51,383 nucleotides of DNA from Chitinophagales bacterium (GTDB lineage: Bacteria; Bacteroidota; Bacteroidia; Chitinophagales; Saprospiraceae). Of this stretch, positions 1 through 7,628 are shown piece after piece; within the stretch, counting starts at the first letter, position 1, and each line of letters starts with the position of its first letter. The notes under the pieces were generated by a model. It had not been told where the DNA came from. It made no database searches and saw only the letters and a list, made by a program, of their open reading frames with translations. Location of the stretch: the NCBI GenBank assembly GCA_013297745.1, contig JAAFIM010000024.1, forward strand, positions 1 to 51,383, in the 5' to 3' direction. The position numbers and the translations under genes were made by a program.

Positions 1-37
1 TTTTACAATTAGCTTTTTGCAGTTAAATTTTCCTATA

Positions 38-160
38 TGCGCTCAATAGCGTGGGGTTTTATACCCCGCGCGCTGATAAATTTTCCATAAAAAAATAGAA
101 AATATAACATTTTTTACCATTTTTGTCCGTGGGGTGTAAAACCCCACGCTATTGAGCGCA
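38..160. repeat. Palindromic repeat element 1
   Basis: Two inverted arms (38-73 and 125-160) enclose an AT-rich loop. About the first 30 bases match in inverted orientation, and each arm itself carries the quasi-palindrome GTGGGGTTTTA-ACCCC. It has no coding content. It belongs to the same family as the elements at 672-836 and 1843-2019 and occupies most of the sequence left of the first gene. Confidence 0.85.
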
Positions 161-174
161 CACTGTTATTTTTT

Positions 175-573
175 TCAATCCACCAAATTTTTTAACTGCG
201 AAAGGTCAGTTATTAATTCAGTATGCGCTTTTTTTAGAATTATATTTTTTGCTGAAATATAAAATGGAATTGCTAAATCTTCTGCTACCGCCTTAAAGAG
301 TGTGTAACCCTGCTCAATACGATATTTTTGATTAATTTCCGTGCATTCGCTATTTTCCGCAAAAAAAAGAAAGTCGGTAGTCGTATCAATACTCCATTCT
401 GAATTTAGTGTCATAAAAAATACACCTTCAAACTCAATTACTATAGAGTGTTCATAACTCAAACTATAGCCGCCACCTACCAACAAATTATGCCCATTGT
501 AGCCCACAATTTCAAAATCACAACAAGGCATTTTTTTTACTATTCTATTTATTTGCTCTAAGATTTTTTCCAT
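175..573 (-). CDS. Hypothetical protein (132 aa), family not recognised
   Basis: Small, probably soluble cytoplasmic protein: no signal peptide and no membrane segment. It opens with MEKILEQINRIVKKMP, likely an amphipathic helix. The middle is rich in beta-type stretches (FEIVGYNGHNLLVGGGYSL, IVIEFEGVFFMTL) and the C-terminal end is probably helical. The size and alternating pattern resemble small orphan or immunity-type proteins common in Bacteroidota, but I recognise no family and assign no function. It is a single minus-strand gene bracketed by palindromic repeat elements. The ATG at 571-573 is the only good start. I saw no TAnnTTTG promoter directly upstream; the 52-bp repeat begins 11 nt before the start. 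Confidence 0.6.
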   Translation of the reverse strand: MEKILEQINRIVKKMPCCDFEIVGYNGHNLLVGGGYSLSYEHSIVIEFEGVFFMTLNSEWSIDTTTDFLFFAENSECTEINQKYRIEQGYTLFKAVAEDLAIPFYISAKNIILKKAHTELITDLSQLKNLVD

Positions 574-583
574 TTTATGTTAG

Positions 584-635
584 AAGTAAGTAGACAAAAA
601 CAAAGTGAATAATCGCGCGAAGCGCGTAACTGCAC
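584..635. repeat. 52-bp dispersed repeat, copy 1
   Basis: This stretch matches 18919-18970 with one mismatch (TGCAC against TACAC near the right end). It contains the short palindrome CGCGCGAAGCGCG. It lies just upstream of the hypothetical gene that starts at 573. Confidence 0.9.
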
Positions 636-671
636 TTAATTAAATTTGCCTAGTAAAAAAATAACTGTGTG

Positions 672-836
672 CGTATCAATAGCGTGGGGTTTCGCTTCGC
701 GGTTCTACCGATTTACACCCCACGCGACAATGAATTTTTAATCAAAATAACCAAAAATATCTGTTTTTTTATCTGATTTTGTGCGTGGGGTATAAATCGG
801 TAGAACCGCGAAGCGAAACCCCACGCTATTGATACG
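672..836. repeat. Palindromic repeat element 2
   Basis: Arms of about 55 bp (672-727 and 781-836) are near-perfect inverted copies with one clear mismatch, around a 53-bp AT-rich loop. The outer core (ATCAATAGCGTGGGGTTT) is shared with element 1. The inner part, CGCTTCGCGGTTCTACCGAT, is specific to this element yet present in both arms. With the 52-bp repeat it fills most of the 303-nt gap at 574-876; nothing there looks coding. Confidence 0.88.
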
Positions 837-876
837 TTTTGCAACGCAAATTATAATATCAAATAAATTGTTCCCA

Positions 877-1767
877 CTATTTAATCCGATTAAATGGGAG
901 TTTTAAACTTCTTGTAATCAGCAAATCTATATTCATTTCAATTAAAGGTTGTATGACACCATATCCAATTTCACCACCACCGCCACAACAATTGTAAACA
1001 TCGAAAACAATTTTAATGTGGTTATCATCTAAAAAATCTTTCTGTTGTTTGATAAAGTTAAATAAATCAGTTTGTATTTCATTCCATTCAAATAACTCCC
1101 CAATTTTTTCAGTTTTGATGCTTAACACAACGTAAGAAGCGTTAGCCCCAACAGCTCTTTCTAAAAGACTCAAATACTGATGTGAAGTATATTTAGCGCC
1201 ATAAGCATTATTCCAATTATTAATTATTGTTTGCTTTATGCTCTCCTGTGAAGTTTGGAAAACTAACTGATAGTATTCTCCACAATCATCTTCACTAACT
1301 GTTTCAAGTTCTGATATTCCGATATTTTCATCCGCTGATAATGATGACGAATTTAATGAAATTGATATATGAGGCTCTTCATCGAGATATGACCGTACAG
1401 CCACAATCAACTTCAATTGTTCTGGTCTAATTAATACACGCTGTGTAAGTTGATATTCTATAAAAATCTCAAAGTCCCATAAATATGCTCCTTTACCTTG
1501 GCTTTTAATAAAATCAAGATTTACCATTAACATATCAAGCACCATATCCAAAGCACTTTCAAACTCTTGTATAGAAAATAAAAATCGGAAATTGAAATTT
1601 ACCCACCCTCCTGCGCTTTTGGGAGCATATACACGAGTATATAAAGGTATTAATGGTAGCCATTTTTCCAATAAAAAATGTTTTGTTGTGTCAACATCGT
1701 GCTCCAAAGCATCATAAGCTAATGAAAATGCTAAGACAACATTGTTTTGTTCGTTATAATTAAACAT
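877..1767 (-). CDS. Hypothetical protein (296 aa), family not recognised
   Basis: Predicted soluble cytoplasmic protein with no signal peptide or membrane helix. The N-terminal third is helical and aromatic-rich (FLLEKWLPLIPLYTRVY, GGWVNFNFRFLFSIQEF). The middle has long beta-like stretches, and the C-terminal part contains a Cys-Cys-Gly-rich turn (NCCGGGGEIGYG). I do not recognise the family. It is transcribed alone on the minus strand between two palindromic elements, and the nearest genes are also orphans, so context gives no function. This left end reads like a small accessory island of orphan genes. The ATG start at 1765-1767 is unambiguous. Confidence 0.6.
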   Translation of the reverse strand: MFNYNEQNNVVLAFSLAYDALEHDVDTTKHFLLEKWLPLIPLYTRVYAPKSAGGWVNFNFRFLFSIQEFESALDMVLDMLMVNLDFIKSQGKGAYLWDFEIFIEYQLTQRVLIRPEQLKLIVAVRSYLDEEPHISISLNSSSLSADENIGISELETVSEDDCGEYYQLVFQTSQESIKQTIINNWNNAYGAKYTSHQYLSLLERAVGANASYVVLSIKTEKIGELFEWNEIQTDLFNFIKQQKDFLDDNHIKIVFDVYNCCGGGGEIGYGVIQPLIEMNIDLLITRSLKLPFNRIK

Positions 1768-1842
1768 AGATGATTATTATTTATTGAAGTTGTTTAGTAA
1801 TTCTAAAATTATAAAACAATGTATTATTTGTCATAAAATAAG

Positions 1843-2019
1843 CGAGAGCGTGGGGTTTTACACCCCACGCAGTGAAAAAATCTTATTAGCGTTGGGTTTT
1901 ATACCCAACGCAAGAATAAAGTTTTATAAAATATGTATATTTTTGGTGTGTGTTGGGTGTAAAACCCAACACTAATAAGATTTTTATTTACCGCACGGGG
2001 TATAAAACCCCGTGCTATT
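1843..2019. repeat. Palindromic repeat element 3 (nested)
   Basis: The left arm (1843-1911) and right arm (1946-2019) pair over nearly their whole length. Each arm holds two modules: the outer GTGGGGTTTTACACCCCAC-type palindrome shared with elements 1 and 2, and an inner GTTGGGTTTTATACCCAAC palindrome. They are joined by a TCTTATTAG spacer that also occurs inverted in the other arm. It accounts for most of the 294-nt gap between the genes at 1767 and 2062. A short plus-strand reading frame across it is treated as spurious. Confidence 0.87.
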
Positions 2020-2061
2020 GTAAAAAGTCTATACTCTCGTAACCCTAATGGATTAAATTAA

Positions 2062-2595
2062 TCATCTTTTCATTTTATTTAAGGCTATTTTTTCATTTAT
2101 AACAGTCAAAAAATAAACAATAGGTCGGAAAGAAATCCCATATTCAATAGTAATTGGCACTTTATTATGGTTTGTAAGAACTAACTGAATGTCAAAAAAG
2201 CGTACATTCTTTGTTTTATCTCTTAAAACATCATTTATTGAGTTTTCATCAACGCTTAAAATATCTATATATTTTATTTTGTCAACTATTGCCCCCCTGC
2301 AATTATAAATGTGCTGTGTGGTAAAAAGAACAAAATTATCTTTTTCGATAAATAACTCAACAATAGGCAATTCAATCCTGTAATCAAGACAAACAGGCGA
2401 TACTATTTCATTCGTATCTATTAAAATTGTTGTTTTTAAACTATTTATTTTAGATTTTTCTATTTGATTTTCTAAATCTATATTGAAAACATCTAAAACA
2501 TCCAATAAGTTTTCCGCTTCTTCACTTTTTCCCCAAGTGTTATATTTTTGAAGCAAATTAATATGCTGTTTCTTTATTGCTAATAAACTAATCAT
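2062..2595 (-). CDS. Hypothetical protein (177 aa), family not recognised
   Basis: Soluble protein. A helical N-terminal part of about 50 residues, rich in Glu, Asn and Leu, is followed by a region of alternating hydrophobic strands (IELPIVELFIEKDNFVLF, FFDIQLVL). No catalytic motif, signal peptide or membrane segment is visible, and I do not recognise the family. The gene reads away from the TonB-domain gene, whose terminator (2656-2685) lies between them, so it is a separate transcript. The ATG at 2593-2595 is used. Function unknown. Confidence 0.6.
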   Translation of the reverse strand: MISLLAIKKQHINLLQKYNTWGKSEEAENLLDVLDVFNIDLENQIEKSKINSLKTTILIDTNEIVSPVCLDYRIELPIVELFIEKDNFVLFTTQHIYNCRGAIVDKIKYIDILSVDENSINDVLRDKTKNVRFFDIQLVLTNHNKVPITIEYGISFRPIVYFLTVINEKIALNKMKR

Positions 2596-2655
2596 CCGAT
2601 AAACTTTTATTTAGACTATTTATGCAAAAAATGAAATTTATAAAAAATGTAGAAT

Positions 2656-2685
2656 AAAAAATCTCGACTTGGAGAGCCGAGATTT
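2656..2685 (-). terminator. Intrinsic terminator after the TonB-domain gene
   Basis: Stem AATCTCG / CGAGATT with a T-run on the minus strand, 47 nt beyond the stop of the gene at 2732-3469. The stem sequence closely resembles the terminators at 5028, 9601 and 10341. Confidence 0.75.
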
Positions 2686-2731
2686 GGATAGATTGAAACG
2701 GGCAGAAAACGAATACAGCTGCACTTATAAA

Positions 2732-3469
2732 TTATTTGAGCCTAAAAAGTACAGGTAAATTATATAATACTGATATAGCTTCGCCGTCCTGCGTACCAGG
2801 TTTCCATTTAGTATTTTCTTCTTTAATTTTTGTAAGCACGCGAATGACTTCTTTATCCAGTTCATCACTAACGCTTTTAGATATTTTCATATTAGACATA
2901 GTACCATTTTTATCAATCACAAAACTTATTACAACTTGCCCTTCAGTACCTTTGCGCCTTGCTTTTTTGGGATATTTAATCTCTTTGTACACAAGCTGCA
3001 ATAAAACATTGACTCCACCTGGATATTCTGGCAGTATTTCGTAATTAAAATAAGCAATTTCGTTACCTTCAGCATCGCTACATTTTCCTGTTAGCAGTTT
3101 GCCATTTTCGTAAGTATCGACGCGTTTGGCTTTTCCATTTGCCCAATACGTCAATAGCGTACCGTTCAACTTGCCCTCTTTGTAATCAATATCTTTGCGC
3201 AATTGTCCCCCCTCATCCCACTCTTTAAATTTTCCGTCTAAAGTTTTTTTCTCATAGATAGAATAATTTTTTTCTTGTTTCATTTGCCCCGATTTGTAGT
3301 ATATAATTTCTGTTGCACGGGTAGAATTTTGTTCTTTACTCAAAATTTTGTAATAGTGGGCTTTGTCTATAGAACTTACAGTTCCCCAATTTTGGTTATA
3401 ATACGAAGTATCTTGCCCATAAGCAATAAACGACAGGATGCTTAATAAAATTATTAGGTTATTTTTCAT
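2732..3469 (-). CDS. Exported MORN-repeat protein with TonB C-terminal domain
   Basis: The first 18 or so residues are a signal peptide (LIILLSILSFIAYGQ). Residues about 55-140 carry YwqK/MORN-variant repeats with the pattern YKSGQMKQE, DGKFKEWDEGGQLRK and YWANGKAKR. The last 95 residues form a TonB C-terminal domain (YPKKARRKGTEGQVVISFVI, then a Trp-Lys-Pro-Gly tail). It lacks the Pro-rich spacer and membrane anchor of a true TonB, so it is more likely a periplasmic protein using the fold as a binding module, as in many Bacteroidota proteins, than an energy transducer. The gene stands alone with its own promoter (3501-3508) and terminator (2656-2685). The domain calls are firm; the physiological role is unknown. 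Confidence 0.82.
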   Translation of the reverse strand: MKNNLIILLSILSFIAYGQDTSYYNQNWGTVSSIDKAHYYKILSKEQNSTRATEIIYYKSGQMKQEKNYSIYEKKTLDGKFKEWDEGGQLRKDIDYKEGKLNGTLLTYWANGKAKRVDTYENGKLLTGKCSDAEGNEIAYFNYEILPEYPGGVNVLLQLVYKEIKYPKKARRKGTEGQVVISFVIDKNGTMSNMKISKSVSDELDKEVIRVLTKIKEENTKWKPGTQDGEAISVLYNLPVLFRLK

Positions 3470-3500
3470 GATATGATTTAGGTTTTAAAAATTACCGCCG

Positions 3501-3508
3501 CAAAAGTA
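3501..3508 (-). promoter_or_regulatory. Bacteroidota -7 element for the TonB-domain gene
   Basis: The minus strand reads TACTTTTG, matching TAnnTTTG, 31 nt upstream of the ATG at 3469. Confidence 0.6.
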
Positions 3509-3547
3509 AACCCATTTTATCAATCTACCAAATTTTTTTGATAAAAA

Positions 3548-4351
3548 TCAATAAAAAGCCAATATCTTAGCCAATTCTGCCCTATAAGTTGGATTATTTG
3601 ACATTCCATTATGTCCTTCTCCCGCGAGGCTGATTAAAATATCCCCTTGTTTAAACTCTTTTTGAAGTTTGAGCGAAGAACCGTAATAAATGACCTCATC
3701 GGCATCTCCGTGGAAAATAACCAATGGCATTTTACAACTTTTTAAATGTTCGTTATTCGCTAATTTATACTTTAATAAAAAGCTGGGAACAATCGCAAAA
3801 TGTTGTTTTAGCATATCCGTTAAGCTGTAATAAGGTGCTTGTAAAATTAGCAATTTGGGATTATTTTCAGAAGCCAATTTTGAACCCAAACCCGTGCCTA
3901 TAGAATAGCCTAATATAATTATTTGCTCTTCTTTATAGCTCTTTTTCAGCTCGTTATAAGCGATTTGATTATCTTCAAACAGTTGGTTTTGGCTGCTTAT
4001 ACTGCCTTCACTTTTCCCATAACCTCTATAATCTATCATAAAAACATCGTAATTTAAAGCGGTATAAACATCAGCCACTCCGCCCCAAGAACTTAGATTC
4101 CCCGCATTGCCGTGCAGGTAAAAAATAAGCCCTTTTGAGTTGGGCGATTTGAACAAAAGCCCATTTAGCAACTTTCCATCTTTAGTTTTTATACTCATTT
4201 CTTCAAAACTCTGTCTGAATTTAAACTCAAAGTTTTTATCCAAACGCTGGGGTAAGAAAATTAACTTTTCTTGAAAAAAGTATAAAATTATACACAATAA
4301 AACATAAACGCCAAGCGCTATTTTTAAAAGCATAAATAGTAAATCTTTCAT
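3548..4351 (-). CDS. Membrane-anchored alpha/beta hydrolase
   Basis: One N-terminal membrane helix (residues about 4-25) anchors a serine-hydrolase domain. Family marks are the oxyanion-hole sequence YLHGNAGNLSSW, the nucleophile elbow GYSIGTG, an acid in GDADEVI and a histidine in GEGHNG. This matches the Bem46/YfhR-type alpha/beta hydrolases, 250-300 aa proteins whose natural substrates are mostly unknown. The stop of the upstream membrane-protein gene (4359) is only 7 nt before this start, so the two form an operon driven from 4999-5006. The hydrolase fold is certain from the motifs; the substrate cannot be told. Confidence 0.88.
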   Translation of the reverse strand: MKDLLFMLLKIALGVYVLLCIILYFFQEKLIFLPQRLDKNFEFKFRQSFEEMSIKTKDGKLLNGLLFKSPNSKGLIFYLHGNAGNLSSWGGVADVYTALNYDVFMIDYRGYGKSEGSISSQNQLFEDNQIAYNELKKSYKEEQIIILGYSIGTGLGSKLASENNPKLLILQAPYYSLTDMLKQHFAIVPSFLLKYKLANNEHLKSCKMPLVIFHGDADEVIYYGSSLKLQKEFKQGDILISLAGEGHNGMSNNPTYRAELAKILAFY

Positions 4352-4358
4352 AATTATT

Positions 4359-4955
4359 TTACTGTTTTTTGGCTATTAATTCAAAATTTTTGATGGTGCT
4401 AATAGGCGCAATTTTAACATTTAGATTGCCTTTAACGACATAAAAACAGTACAAACTATTTACGCTGATTAGATGCACATTTTCTGCAGTTGCGCCGTCA
4501 AAACTTATTTTATTATTATATTCTAGCTCGTTATTGGCTATATTATCCGATAATTTGCCCCCGCTTCCGAGACCAAGCCCCAAGAAAAAACCCAATAAAC
4601 CCAGCGCACAACAGGTTAGATAAAAACTTTTAAAAATAGATTGTATTTCCTCTTTTGTTATATCTAATTTATTCTTAAAAAACGCTTTCTTAACCCAGTT
4701 TTTATCGCTATTTTTGGATAAATACCAAGGCATTATATAAAATAAACAAGTTATCGCTATAGCAAAAATTAATACTATAGGTTTTGTGGCTAAAGTAGCG
4801 ATTGGGCTTATCAAAATATCGGCAAGAGATGAGTATTGGAATATATTCACCCCAATTTGCTGATAAAACACACTCTGCTGGAGTATGCCCAAACTGATTA
4901 AATACAAATAACCAAGCGAGAGAAATTTTTGCAATCCTTCTATATGTTTCATCAA
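4359..4955 (-). CDS. Integral membrane protein of unknown function (198 aa)
   Basis: There are three or four hydrophobic segments: about residues 10-25 (YLYLISLGILQQ), 45-75 (two closely spaced helices ending near WYLSKNSDKNW) and 108-130 (LTCCALGLLGFFLGLGLGSGG). A soluble C-terminal domain of about 60 residues follows. No family is recognised. It is the first gene of a two-gene operon with the membrane-anchored hydrolase, 7 nt apart, which suggests a joint envelope role. The ATG at 4953-4955 is preceded by a good -7 element at 4999-5006. Confidence 0.7.
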   Translation of the reverse strand: MMKHIEGLQKFLSLGYLYLISLGILQQSVFYQQIGVNIFQYSSLADILISPIATLATKPIVLIFAIAITCLFYIMPWYLSKNSDKNWVKKAFFKNKLDITKEEIQSIFKSFYLTCCALGLLGFFLGLGLGSGGKLSDNIANNELEYNNKISFDGATAENVHLISVNSLYCFYVVKGNLNVKIAPISTIKNFELIAKKQ

Positions 4956-4998
4956 TATCTTTTTTTTAAAACTTTGTAACAGAATAAAATTAGGCGCG

Positions 4999-5006
4999 CA
5001 AAGGTA
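4999..5006 (-). promoter_or_regulatory. Bacteroidota -7 element for the membrane protein/hydrolase operon
   Basis: The minus strand reads TACCTTTG (TAnnTTTG), 43 nt upstream of the ATG at 4955. Confidence 0.6.
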
Positions 5007-5027
5007 AGCGTATTTTCTAATAAAATA

Positions 5028-5061
5028 AATCCCGACTTATAAGTATAAGGTCGGGATTTTT
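5028..5061. terminator. Intrinsic terminator after pnkp
   Basis: The 13-nt arm AATCCCGACTTAT (5028-5040) and its partner ATAAGGTCGGGATT (5045-5058) are flanked by A and T runs. It lies 20 nt beyond the pnkp stop and terminates the RNA repair operon. Confidence 0.85.
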
Positions 5062-5081
5062 AGTAATGTGTATTTAATCGT

Positions 5082-7628
5082 TTAAAGTCTAGGGTCTACT
5101 GATTCGCTTTCCAAAGCCAGCACGCCAAAAACACACTCGTGTATGCGCCGCAAAGCCTCCTTATTCACAAATCGGTCTAAAGATTCCAAGCCCAAAGTAA
5201 ATTCTTTAATCGCCAAATCGCGTTTTACTTTCACGTTTCTTTCCTTGAGGTTTTGGATATTTTCGGGCGAATCGTATTCAGCCCCGTAGATAATCCGCAA
5301 GTATTCGCTGCCTCTAACTTTCATCGCGGGTTGAACTGTTTTCCCCTTAAAATGGCTGATATAATCTAAAGGTTTGACCACCATCCCCTCGCCGCCTTTG
5401 GCGGTAAGCTTTAACCACCAATCTGTAGCATTTTGCACGCTTTCTGGATTTTGTAAATCTACCAAAGTGTTGTCCGTAACCATCAAATGGCTAGGATTGT
5501 AATCGCAAAAAGATTGGATATTTTCCAAATGCCAAGTATGTTGTTTATCAAAATGGGTCTTGCCCTCCGTAGCTAAAATGTGAAAAGGCGCGTACATAAT
5601 CCCCTCCAAACCGTTGGTTTCGCGGCAATAATTGCGGTAAGCGGTTGTATATTTTCCGATTTGAGTTTGTCGAGTTTTGTATTTTGATAACAAATTTTGA
5701 GTGTTAATCCCCCGCTCTTGGGCTTGTTCTAATGATTGAATAGCAGCATTTAAACCCAAATTGGCAGCACTGCCTACAGCAGCGTATTGTTTGATAATGA
5801 GGTCTTTAGCTTTGGCAGACCAAGGCAGCAACTCGCCATCGAGACAAACCCAATCCGTGTTAAATTTTTCCCAAAAATTGGCATCAGTCAGGGCTTTATT
5901 GAGCATTTGCAAAAACTCATTTTCGGTTTGCTCCTGTTCAAAAAATCGTCTCCCCGTTCTGGTATAAACAGTCCCTAAAGCAGCTTGCGACAAGCCAAAT
6001 CTTTGTTGGGCAACAGCCGCTTCTTTACAAATAATAGCCACAGCACGCGAACCCATATGTTTTTCCTCGCAAATCATCCGCGAAACGCCATTTTTGAGGT
6101 AATAATTAAACACTTCGGTTGGATGTTCCAAATAATCGGCCAATTTGCTCGTTTCGGGCGGCGACATAGTGGGCGGCAGATAAATTAACCATTTGGGATT
6201 TTGTGCAAAACGGCTCATCACCTCCAACGCAGCGATTGCATTTTCTTCTCTGATGATAACTTTGCTGTGGAATTTGGTTTCTATCACATTTTTGCCGCTG
6301 ATAATCTCTATATCTAACAAATCATCAAACTCTTGTTGGGCAGAAATTTGTGCCGACTGGGTTTGAATTGGGCGCACAGGCTCGCAATAGACTTGTTTGG
6401 CTTCTACAGCCACAATCTGTTTTTCTGGATAACGCAAAGCGGTCAAACGCCCCCCAAATACGCAACCTGTATCAATGTTAATGGTATTATTCAACCATTC
6501 TGGCTCGGGAATGGGCGTGTGTCCGTACACCACCATAGCTTTACCTTGGTAATTTTTAGCCCAATTGTAGCGAACGGGCAAACCAAACTCGTCAATTTCG
6601 CCCGTTGTTTCCCCAAATAGACAAAAAGCCCGAACCGCAGCCGAAGCTCTACCGTGCATTTCTTCGGGAAGTCCGCCGTGTGCCACCACCAAATTGCCCC
6701 CGTCCAAAACATAGTGGGCGATTAAACCCTCCAAAAATTTCTTCACTTGGGCGCGGAACTCCTTAGAACAACTTTCCAACTGTTCTATAGTCGCGTCCAA
6801 ACCGTGATTGCGATTTACATTCGTTCCGCCAAGGTATTTGCTCAATTTTTCGTCGTGGTTGCCACAAATGCAAAAAGCCTGCTTATTTTCTACCATTTTC
6901 ATCACCAATTGCAGCACAGCGGGCGACTTGTGTCCTCTATCGGTCAAATCTCCCAAGAAAATAGCCCTGCGGTTGTTGGGGGTTTTTATATCAATGTTGC
7001 CGTCGTTTTGGTAATTGATTTCATAACCCAATTTTTGCAACAATTCCAACAACTCATCAAAACAGCCGTGTATATCGCCGATAATATCAAACCCGCCACT
7101 TTCCTCTTTTTTATTATTCCAAAGTTTTTGGCGGACGATATTCACCTCCTCTTCAGGGTTGGTAAAATAGACATAGCTAAAACCCTCTCTTTCAACGGTT
7201 TTGCAAGTGCGTTTGAAATCATCGTATTGGCGTTCAATCACATTTTTGCCAAAATGCCTATCTGTGCGATTGTCGTGGCGTTCAAACAATTTTTTAATCG
7301 GCGTTTCCAACACTATAACCGCAGCCAAAGCGTAGTTATCTTTGGCCAATTGTAAAAGCCTTGCCCTATCCTCTTTGCGCAGATTTAAGGCATCAATTAC
7401 GGTCAGTTTGCCCAATTTTAGCCGCTTTTCGGCGATAAAATACAAGACCTCAAAAGCTGGAGTGGTAGCGGATAGATTATTTTCATCATCAGAAACCAAA
7501 GCGCGGCAATAGTCCGAAGAGATAACTTCTGTGGTCAAAAAATGCTTTTTAGCAAAGGTGGATTTGCCCGAACTGCTAGCACCCACCAAAAGCACTAAAG
7601 AGAGTTCGGGTAGTTTAATTTCTTTCAT
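5082..7628 (-). CDS. pnkp: Polynucleotide kinase-phosphatase-ligase (bacterial Pnkp, RNA end healing and sealing)
   Basis: Three-module RNA repair enzyme of normal length (848 aa). Residues 1-170 are the 5'-OH polynucleotide kinase: P-loop GASSSGKST at 16-24 (K22, S23) and SSDYCR with D39 and R42. Residues about 178-430 are the binuclear metallophosphoesterase that removes 2',3'-cyclic or 3' phosphates: GDIHG 184-188, GDLTDRG, GNHDE, AHGG and YGHTP. Residues about 470-848 are the ligase/adenylyltransferase: EEKHMGSRA with K523 as the expected AMP-linked lysine, and EGMVVKP downstream. In this family Pnkp heals broken RNA ends but seals only with Hen1 bound. The gene overlaps the 3' end of hen1 by 14 nt, the usual translationally coupled order. 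All catalytic motifs are intact. This is the last gene of the macro-hen1-pnkp operon. Confidence 0.96.
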   Translation of the reverse strand: MKEIKLPELSLVLLVGASSSGKSTFAKKHFLTTEVISSDYCRALVSDDENNLSATTPAFEVLYFIAEKRLKLGKLTVIDALNLRKEDRARLLQLAKDNYALAAVIVLETPIKKLFERHDNRTDRHFGKNVIERQYDDFKRTCKTVEREGFSYVYFTNPEEEVNIVRQKLWNNKKEESGGFDIIGDIHGCFDELLELLQKLGYEINYQNDGNIDIKTPNNRRAIFLGDLTDRGHKSPAVLQLVMKMVENKQAFCICGNHDEKLSKYLGGTNVNRNHGLDATIEQLESCSKEFRAQVKKFLEGLIAHYVLDGGNLVVAHGGLPEEMHGRASAAVRAFCLFGETTGEIDEFGLPVRYNWAKNYQGKAMVVYGHTPIPEPEWLNNTINIDTGCVFGGRLTALRYPEKQIVAVEAKQVYCEPVRPIQTQSAQISAQQEFDDLLDIEIISGKNVIETKFHSKVIIREENAIAALEVMSRFAQNPKWLIYLPPTMSPPETSKLADYLEHPTEVFNYYLKNGVSRMICEEKHMGSRAVAIICKEAAVAQQRFGLSQAALGTVYTRTGRRFFEQEQTENEFLQMLNKALTDANFWEKFNTDWVCLDGELLPWSAKAKDLIIKQYAAVGSAANLGLNAAIQSLEQAQERGINTQNLLSKYKTRQTQIGKYTTAYRNYCRETNGLEGIMYAPFHILATEGKTHFDKQHTWHLENIQSFCDYNPSHLMVTDNTLVDLQNPESVQNATDWWLKLTAKGGEGMVVKPLDYISHFKGKTVQPAMKVRGSEYLRIIYGAEYDSPENIQNLKERNVKVKRDLAIKEFTLGLESLDRFVNKEALRRIHECVFGVLALESESVDPRL

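Noticed and set aside
1784-1975. 63-codon plus-strand frame
   Set aside because: It runs through palindromic element 3 and its sequence is repeat-derived.
2732-3469. TonB energy transducer
   Set aside because: It has only the C-terminal domain behind a signal peptide; no membrane anchor, Pro-rich spacer or exbBD neighbours.
5761-7355. Several plus-strand frames of 60-200 codons opposite pnkp
   Set aside because: They are antisense shadows of a full-length, motif-complete gene, with no promoter, ribosome site or family match.
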